NCBI GenBank assembly: GCA_038277395.1
Contig: CM076193.1
Coordinates: 88,799,583 to 88,863,582, forward strand
Reading direction: 5' to 3'
DNA length: 64,000 bases
DNA from: Dryocosmus kuriphilus
Taxonomy: Eukaryota; Arthropoda; Insecta; Hymenoptera; Cynipidae
The translations under genes were made by a program, and so were the position numbers. The notes beneath the pieces were generated by a model. The model was given only the letters and a program-made list of their open reading frames with translations. It searched no databases and had not been told where the DNA came from. This document shows positions 57,970 to 64,000 of this stretch, one piece after another; the first letter of the stretch is position 1; each line of letters begins with the position of its first letter.

Positions 57970-58250
57970 CCCAGAAATTTATTTTCCCTCTTTCCAGCTA
58001 ATAAGCCTGAGGAAAATATTCCTCTCCCCTTCTCCAGCTGATAAAATATTCCCACCCTCCTTTCCAGCTGATAAAACTGAGTAGTATGAGGTGGATGAGG
58101 ACCATGTGCAGGCTCATAGTCCTCACCCGTCTTGTCCTCAGTTTTATCAGCTGGAAAGGGGGGGGGGGTATATTGTCCTCATCATCTGGAGGGGGGGAGG
58201 GGGATATTGTCCTCAGTTTTATTAGTAGCTGAAAAGGGGGAAAATAAATT
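57970..58250. repeat. Hairpin in the central spacer
   Basis: AGAAATTTATTTTCCCTCTT and CCAGCTGATAAAACTGAG face CTCAGTTTTATCAGCTGG and AAAATAAATTTCT. The arms are about 110-130 bp. They contain G-runs (58,159-58,168) and GGAGGGGGGGAGGGGGATAT. Confidence 0.75.
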
Positions 58251-58478
58251 TCTGAGGAACTTTTTTAGAGTTGAAACTGGGAAAATGGTATGATTTGATT
58301 GAACAAATTGTAATTTGGAAATTTCAGGAAATGTTTTTAGAGTTTGGACTGGGAGAACGGTGTGATTCGAGTGCACAAATTGTTATTCTTAAATTTTAGG
58401 GAATATTTTTATAGTTGGAACAGAGAGAATAATATGATTTGATTACATAAATTGTAATTTGGAATTTCAAGGAACGTT
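58251..58478. repeat. Three ~74-bp tandem units
   Basis: Units contain TTTTTAGAGTTGAAACTGGG, ATGATTTGATTGAACAAATT and GTAATTTGGAAATTTCA. Confidence 0.75.
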
Positions 58479-58479
58479 G

Positions 58480-58790
58480 GAAGAGGAAAAATGTTTTAAA
58501 ATTCTCCCGTTTTAGCGACTGAGTTACAGAGCCCTTACAGCTATACTGGCGCCATCTACGTAATAAAATATAGCGACTTGGTTCTTTGTTTCGAGATTAG
58601 AGGTTATGTTTTATGCGACAATAGCTTTGTACCTGCGCAATCGCCATCTTTCTATGTATATGGCTCTGGCAGATTCTATGAACAGGAACGTTTCAAAGTG
58701 AAGTATCCAGACGTATACCTTGCGGAAATAAGTAATCAAGAAACGTGGCAATAAAGTATATGTAAAGTGGTTAGGCTTGCAAATTCAGAT
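58480..58790. other. Unique centre of the polymerase palindrome
   Basis: No gene was recognised. CTGGCGCCATCTACG near 58,545 and a few short frames have no support. Confidence 0.4.
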
Positions 58791-58799
58791 ACGTAATCA

Positions 58800-58985
58800 A
58801 TTTTGTGCTATGTTGAATCAACTCCGTGCAATGTTGAACCAACTTTAAACCAATGTTAAAGCAACGTTGAACCAACCTTGAATCAATTTTGAACCAACGT
58901 TGAACCAACGTTGAACCAATGCTGAACAAACGATGAACCAACGATGAACCAATGTTGAACCAGCGATGAACCAGTGTGGAATCAA
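58800..58985. repeat. 11-bp minisatellite, long copy
   Basis: About 17 units close to GAACCAACGTT. Inverted partner of 57,900-57,965, but about three times longer. It produces a spurious repetitive open frame on the minus strand. Confidence 0.85.
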
Positions 58986-59107
58986 TTATGAGATTCAATG
59001 TACCAATTTTACGCTTTTGCTAAGTAGGTGTAAGATTTGGTAAATAAAAAAAGCAATTCATACGCATCTTTTATTTTATTCAATATATAACCCTTATATC
59101 CCCTATG

Positions 59108-59645
59108 TTCAATAGAAAAAAAGATTTTCTACCCCGACATAACCTTCTGATCTGGAGTCAGACGCGCTACCATTGCACCACGAGGGATTATGACTACATT
59201 CACCTTAACGCAGGTGATACCGATGTGCACTTACAAGAGTTGAAAGTAACAAATTACAGCGATTGATCTGAAGTAAGACGCGCTACCATTGCGCCACGGG
59301 AGATTATGACTACATTCACCTTAACGCAGGTGATACCTTTGTGCATTTACAAGAGTCGAAAGTAACAACTTACAATGACTGATCTGAAGTAAGACGCGCT
59401 ACAGAGTCATATTTCTACATTTCCTTCAACGCTTTACATTAATAATAATGTATTTACAAGAGTCGAAGTACCTATTTACAAAGATTGATGCGCTACCGCT
59501 GCGCCATAGAGTCATATTTCTGCAATCAACTCAACGCTGTACCATAATAATAATTATTATAATGTATTTACAAGAGTCGAAAGTAACTATTTACAAAGGC
59601 TGTCGCGCCTCAGAGACATATTTCTACATTCACCACAACGTTGTA
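59108..59645 (-). repeat. Five-unit tRNA-Trp-derived array, right copy
   Basis: Inverted counterpart of 57,262-57,786, with units starting near 59,187, 59,298, 59,408, 59,508 and 59,612 on the minus strand. The two units closest to the centre keep CGTGGCGCAATGGTAGCGCG. The outer ones are eroded. Confidence 0.88.
59130..59187 (-). other. T-armless tRNA-Trp(CCA)-like sequence, right
   Basis: The better-preserved copy. The D arm (GTGCAATGGTAGCGC) pairs. The anticodon arm TCTGA-CTCCAGA-TCAGA is perfect with anticodon CCA. The acceptor-like CCCTCG pairs with CGGGGT. After AAGGTT only ATG stands in place of the T arm. A T7 run follows on the minus strand. Confidence 0.78.
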
Positions 59646-59710
59646 CAATAATAATAATAACATATTTACAAAAGGGCTGCCGATGTGCACTTATGATGAA
59701 TTCACAATAT

Positions 59711-62700
59711 CTAATTTTGAACAAGAAGGTCCAAAAGTTCATAATCATTGTCTGTAAGAATGTCGTCGTCATTGTCAGTAGCGTCAACATCCACTTATGT
59801 GGTGTCAGTAGCGTCAACGTCCATTTTCTGTGGTGTCAGTAGCGTCAACGTCCATTTTCGTGGTGCTTAGTCTGTAGTGTCCCCACGCAAAAGTGTCTGC
59901 GGTGTTGGGGAGCAAGCCTCGCTTATCATCGTGAGGACTCCGTGCAATTTTCAACTGTTTGATGGTCTTAACATTGTGTAGTTTCGATCTGATTACGTAC
60001 CGTGTTCTGCTTTGGACTGACAAAATTCTCAAGCATTCCGTGTAATCGTCGAATGTTATTGTTTTTCGTACAATTTCTGATGTTACGCCTTCGGCTTTTT
60101 TCACAAAGTCTTCGCCGTTTACACGGATGCTGTACATTTTACACCGCAAGCCAACAAATTTAGTGACAATTTTGCCACAACACTTATCCTTCATCAGACC
60201 TAATACCTTTTTTGTTGAATTGCCGCATTCCGAAAACATTGTCTCGGGGTTAGTCAGAGGTGTCAAGCCTGCGAATATTGTCTTTGATGTCGGCGTAAAT
60301 GTCAGCACATTTTACTTCGTAGATTAGAATGTCTGTGTCAGTGTGTAGAAGTTTGCATTTGTCCCATCATTTGTCACCATCGTAGACGAGGATTTTAGAG
60401 ATATCCATCACTGCAAGACCGACATAGACCGGTTTGTAGAAGAAAACTTCAGTTCTTCCCAGTTCAATCGCAACGAGATTCTCACTGAAGATTGCTCGAC
60501 TGTGAAAGTTTGGTCGGGCTATCAGGGCTTCTACTCCATACCTACGTTCCGACTTTGTCACGAGTTTCACATCAACGTATTTTCGTACGTTCTCCATTGT
60601 CTTTCCGTAAACTGCATTATTCGTGGGTTTGTAGAGATTCTTTTCAAACTCGTTTTTAGCGTTAGTCCTCAATGTTGTGTTAAAATCAATATAACTTTGC
60701 AACCATGCAGATTGATTGAATTTTGAGACTCTTCGAATTTTGACAAGTTTCAGTCCATGGGCTAATGCATTTTTCAGAGCACGATAATGGGGAACTTACT
60801 TTCGTTTCGGTAGGAAGGTAGTTAGGAGCTTCTTCTGGTTGAACCCCGGTGGTTTCGAGTATTCTGGACAAAGCGGCAAGTCATTGTGTTAGTCATGAGG
60901 TTCCGCGGGATAGTCCAAATCTACTTTCAGAATGTAGCCAAAGAGTGAATCGTCTGGAATGTTGAAATCAAAATTTTTCAAATTCGTAACCCACTCGAAA
61001 CCACCGTAAGGGAGAGGCTGTTCCATCGCCCAACCGTACAGGTTATTCGCATCCAAATATTCAATGAAGATGGTCTCCCCATCTTTGTTGAACGCTGGCA
61101 TGTACTTGTTATTGGCAATGGCATAACGGTTGGGGCATTGACTTAGCGCCCCCCTTTTTGCCTTGCTGAATCATTAACAGCATATCAACATCGGTGAGGA
61201 GCTCTAACCTTACCTTTGAATATTTGAGCATGGCATCCCATTTTAAGCCAGGAGTGGTGTAATAATATGCTGGATCCAATTCATAAGCCTCAAGACACTG
61301 TTCTCGGAAACTTTCAAAAGTGTCAGCCAGAAACAGAACGTCAGTTTTCATGTACAGACTGACGTAATTGCCGAGTGTCTTGATGTTAAATGCACATCAT
61401 ACCTGTTGTGCATGTGCATAATCTTCGTCCGATATTGCCGAATCATTGAGAGTGCTGTAGAATTTGTCTTTTGGTGGAAGCTGAGTTTCATTGAGCCTGT
61501 CCCTCGAGTCTAGATATTCATAGGGAAGAACACCCTTCCTCGTGAGAAGCTCAATTTTCTCTCGCTCAACACCAGCAAACACAGCATTGATAATTTTGTA
61601 CTGAGTGAGGTATGGCGCTAACTTTTCCAGCAAAGAGGCCATAAATCTGAATGAATCGATGAATCTAAATTTAATGTGGGTTTCCTGAACGTACTTTGTG
61701 AAGGAAATGTATTTTTCCTTATTGAGCGCAAGAACTTTGACTCTATCTTCAAACTGTGTGGCAATGTCGTGAATGATCAAATGACAATTTCTGCATTGGA
61801 TCTGGAGATGCCAAAATCTTGTCATATTCCTGGGCAACCTTAAGTAACTGCTCAGCAAACCACTTTGCTGGTTCCACATCGTCCAGACATGACTCGTAAA
61901 AAGACAGTGTTTCATCATAACTGCTCTTGAAAAGTAAGCCAATATTGAAGGCCTCGTGTCTGTCGAAAACTTCAGTATTTGAGGTTTTTCCTGCTCGTTC
62001 GTCATTCACAGGTATTAAAAATAAATCGCAATCTGCGTATATGGAAGGAGCTCGCTCTCGATTCTTAAAGTTCTGAAATTCAGTAATGTTCCTCCCGTGC
62101 TTCGGAAGCACCACTCTGAAGTCATTTAGTTTCACACAATCTTTGGTGTGTGCAACCAGTTTTTCCATACTTGCAAAGTAGTGCAAGCACCGGCCCAGAT
62201 GAATTTTCTGTTTTTCTTTGCAGACAGTTGACTAGAAACCAATCGCGATAGGTCCTTAATCCAAACGTAGTGAAAATTAAATGTTCTTGGTCCTCTCCCT
62301 TCTTCTTCTTCTTCTTCTTCTTCTTCACCACCGCTCTCATCCACACAAACATAATCTTCCTCCACAGGAAGAAGACTTACATGCGTGTCTCTTCTTTGTG
62401 AGGTGAGATGAAGAGGTACCACTGTGAATTTATTTTCACTCTTCTTAATAAGTCCATAGATATGATTTGGTTCTTCTCCTCGAAAGTGTGCACATCCTTG
62501 AGTGCAACTGGAAAAGAAATTTCCGAAAAATCCAGTTCATTTTTGTAATCCTGGTATTTTGATACGCGATTAGCACTTTTATTCGAGTCAGATGGGTGTA
62601 AGGCTGAGAGTATTGCCTACTTGAAACACTCGTTGTCATAGTTGTTTTGTATGTTCACACAAGCTTCGTTTTTCTTGATGTATGGTGGAAGATCAATGTT

Positions 62701-63409
62701 TGAACCTGCCTTCATTGGATTCAACTTGTTGATGTTGACCGAAAGATTTATGATGGGGTGAAGGTCCCACCCAGAGTCTTTATCCTCAAATTTCTCCATT
62801 TCTTCGAGGACTGGGTACCTGACATAGGTTTCAAACCATAATTTTATATCAGTCGTTTAATATAAGGCTACGTTCTTGGATTTACAAGGTTTTTCATCCG
62901 ACTTGTCTTTGCCAATTTTTTTACAATAGGCAAGAAGCACAGGGTTTATCATTAGTGATTTATGGTGTCGTATATCCTTGCTCACATGTGAAATAAATAG
63001 ACGTTGCGCATCGTCTAAGAAAAGCAAGAACATCTTTGTGTACTAGATTTGCCACAACACACGTTTTAATGCGACCATTGAATGCTTTGTCGACATCTAG
63101 CCATTTGACACGATTATCGACGTCATCAGATTTTCCTTGCAAATCTCCTCCTCCTCTTTTCTTATTTAATACATCGAAGCGAACCTCCAAGCATGCAAGC
63201 TTCTCAATTATATTTAGACACTTTTGTTTTTCGCCTGAAGTCTGCCGTGGTGTTTTTCTTCTAAGTTCTCTCCGAACTATTTTCAGACAAAGTGAGCATT
63301 CGTCTTTCCATTTTTTCACTTTGTCGAGAGGTGTGCATCCAGACCATTCCATTAAGCTCGACGCATCCTCTATATCCGGAACAAGCCTTACACACTCGTC
63401 GAGTATCAT
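59711..63409 (-). pseudogene. Protein-primed DNA polymerase B, right inverted copy
   Basis: Minus-strand partner of the left copy, longer at its 5' end. The first frame (63,409-62,960) starts with an extra ~45 residues including SSLMEWSGCTPLDKVKKWKD, then joins sequence shared with the left arm. It keeps WLDVDKAFNGRIK, an E-rich tract (62,300), YADCDLFLIP, YMKTD and LDANNLYGWAM, and NNAVYGKTMENV. Pol C is HTDTDILIYEV with the aspartate pair intact. The C-terminal KFVGLRCKMYSIRVNGEDF and acidic tail follow to 59,711. About 200 bp containing the zinc endonuclease-like module and Exo II are deleted near 61,785. Several stops and shifts occur, so it is not functional. Confidence 0.85.
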
Positions 63410-63900
63410 TTTGACGGAGCTATAATAGTAAGACCACTATCCTTTTTTACATTCACAGACATAAATAACAGTACATTCATCCTTATTTCACCGGTCAATA
63501 GTAAAGTTAAAAAAAACTGCACTGGAGATTTTCTTCACTCAATGTGAATATTAAAGTCACTATCCTTTTTCACAGTCAATAATGTCTTTAAGGTCACTAT
63601 TGTTCCTTTCACTATATATAAAAGTTCATAATACTAGTAAAGTCCATAACACAAACTGTACTTCTGGTTTCTCTCAACAAATATAAAAGTCTATAAGAAT
63701 GTCTATAAGAAAAATTCACATAACTGCAGTTCTGTTTTTTCACGCATATTCGATAGTTCATAGTGAATTCACAAAAAACTGCACTTTTCGCTTTGTCTTT
63801 AAATGCACTATCCTTATTTCACCAGTCAATAGTAAGGTTCACAAAAACTGCACTGGAAATTTTCTTCGCTCAATGTGAAAGACTTGACAGAAAACGCTAA
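63410..63900 (-). promoter_or_regulatory. Presumed 5' untranslated region with direct repeats
   Basis: Between the putative transcription start and the first codons. CTATCCTTATTTCACC(G/A)G, TCAATAGTAA and AACTGCACTGGA(G/A)ATTTTC occur at about 63,475-63,545 and again at 63,808-63,880. Partial copies lie between. No long frame is present. Confidence 0.5.
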
Positions 63901-63934
63901 ACTGACGGCACTCCGTTCCACTCGCACTTTTATA
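63901..63934 (-). promoter_or_regulatory. TATA box plus initiator for the right polymerase copy
   Basis: Minus strand: TATAAAAG (63,934-63,927) and the arthropod initiator TCAGT (63,905-63,901). The first T of the TATA box lies 31 bases upstream of the initiator A (63,903). This is the canonical insect core-promoter spacing. Confidence 0.65.
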
Positions 63935-63951
63935 GACCACCTCTGGAAAGA

Positions 63952-63972
63952 TCCCCCCCCCCCCCCCCCCCC
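63952..63972. repeat. C homopolymer
   Basis: About 20 consecutive C on the plus strand just outside the promoter, possibly marking the element edge. Length is prone to sequencing error. Confidence 0.8.
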
Positions 63973-64000
63973 ACCAAAAATGCTTTGAGAACTTGTAGCA

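Noticed and set aside
58771..58998. 75-codon minus frame with repeating WF/LVQR pattern
   Set aside because: Created by the 11-bp minisatellite. The apparent protein repeat is a by-product.

Overview
The window is eukaryotic, AT-rich and intron-capable. It is almost certainly from an arthropod, most plausibly an insect. The evidence is the repeat families: a Ty3/gypsy LTR retrotransposon, a mariner, a hAT transposase gene, a Penelope-like element with a GIY-YIG domain, an R4/Dong-type LINE, R1-type ORF1, Helitron-like ends, tRNA-derived SINEs and a protein-primed DNA polymerase B family widespread in arthropods. I found no ordinary host gene. Everything recognisable is a mobile element, a relic of one, or a repeat. 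Nearly all coding regions are broken by stops or frameshifts, so they are annotated as pseudogenes.

Layout. 1-3,014: unique or low-complexity DNA with a 385-bp direct repeat and an (AT)n tract. 3,015-18,018: one gypsy element on the minus strand with ~1.5-kb LTRs, PBS, PPT, gag, protease, RT/RNase H and integrase. A mariner sits in its gag. A 4,965-bp element carrying a 49-bp tandem array sits in its 5' LTR. 18,019-22,660: AT-rich repeats, a SINE with intact target duplications, a decayed Helitron end, and an unexplained series of hairpins (21,768-22,180). 22,994-26,558: a two-exon hAT transposase relic whose intron holds a 935-bp palindromic MITE. 27,600-32,000: foldback and SINE sequences in otherwise featureless DNA. 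32,100-39,640: Penelope-like sequences, mainly one minus-strand copy broken by an 868-bp DNA transposon and by a Helitron-like insertion, facing a plus-strand 3' end of a second copy. 40,944-45,325: an R4/Dong-like LINE next to a (TAA)n tract, interrupted by an ORF1-only R1-type retroposon with a 14-bp target duplication and A25 tail. 45,400-48,080: inverted 170-bp arrays.

48,194-51,441 is a 3.25-kb, nearly perfect palindrome with hAT-like termini (CAGTG...CACTG) and an 8-bp target duplication. A tRNA-like sequence sits in each arm. 53,425-63,940 is a still larger inverted structure: two head-to-head copies of a polymerase-B gene whose 3' ends each run into a five-unit array derived from tRNA-Trp(CCA). 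The innermost tRNA copies lack the T arm. A canonical insect TATA/initiator pair lies upstream of the right-hand copy only. These two palindromes are the most unusual objects in the window.

Because the elements are nested, an order of events can be read. The gypsy element predates its mariner and its 5-kb insert. The Penelope copy predates the 868-bp transposon and the Helitron-like insertion. The R4 LINE predates the R1 piece. All boundaries were read by eye. Identities of old, degenerate families are inferences from motifs, not from database searches.
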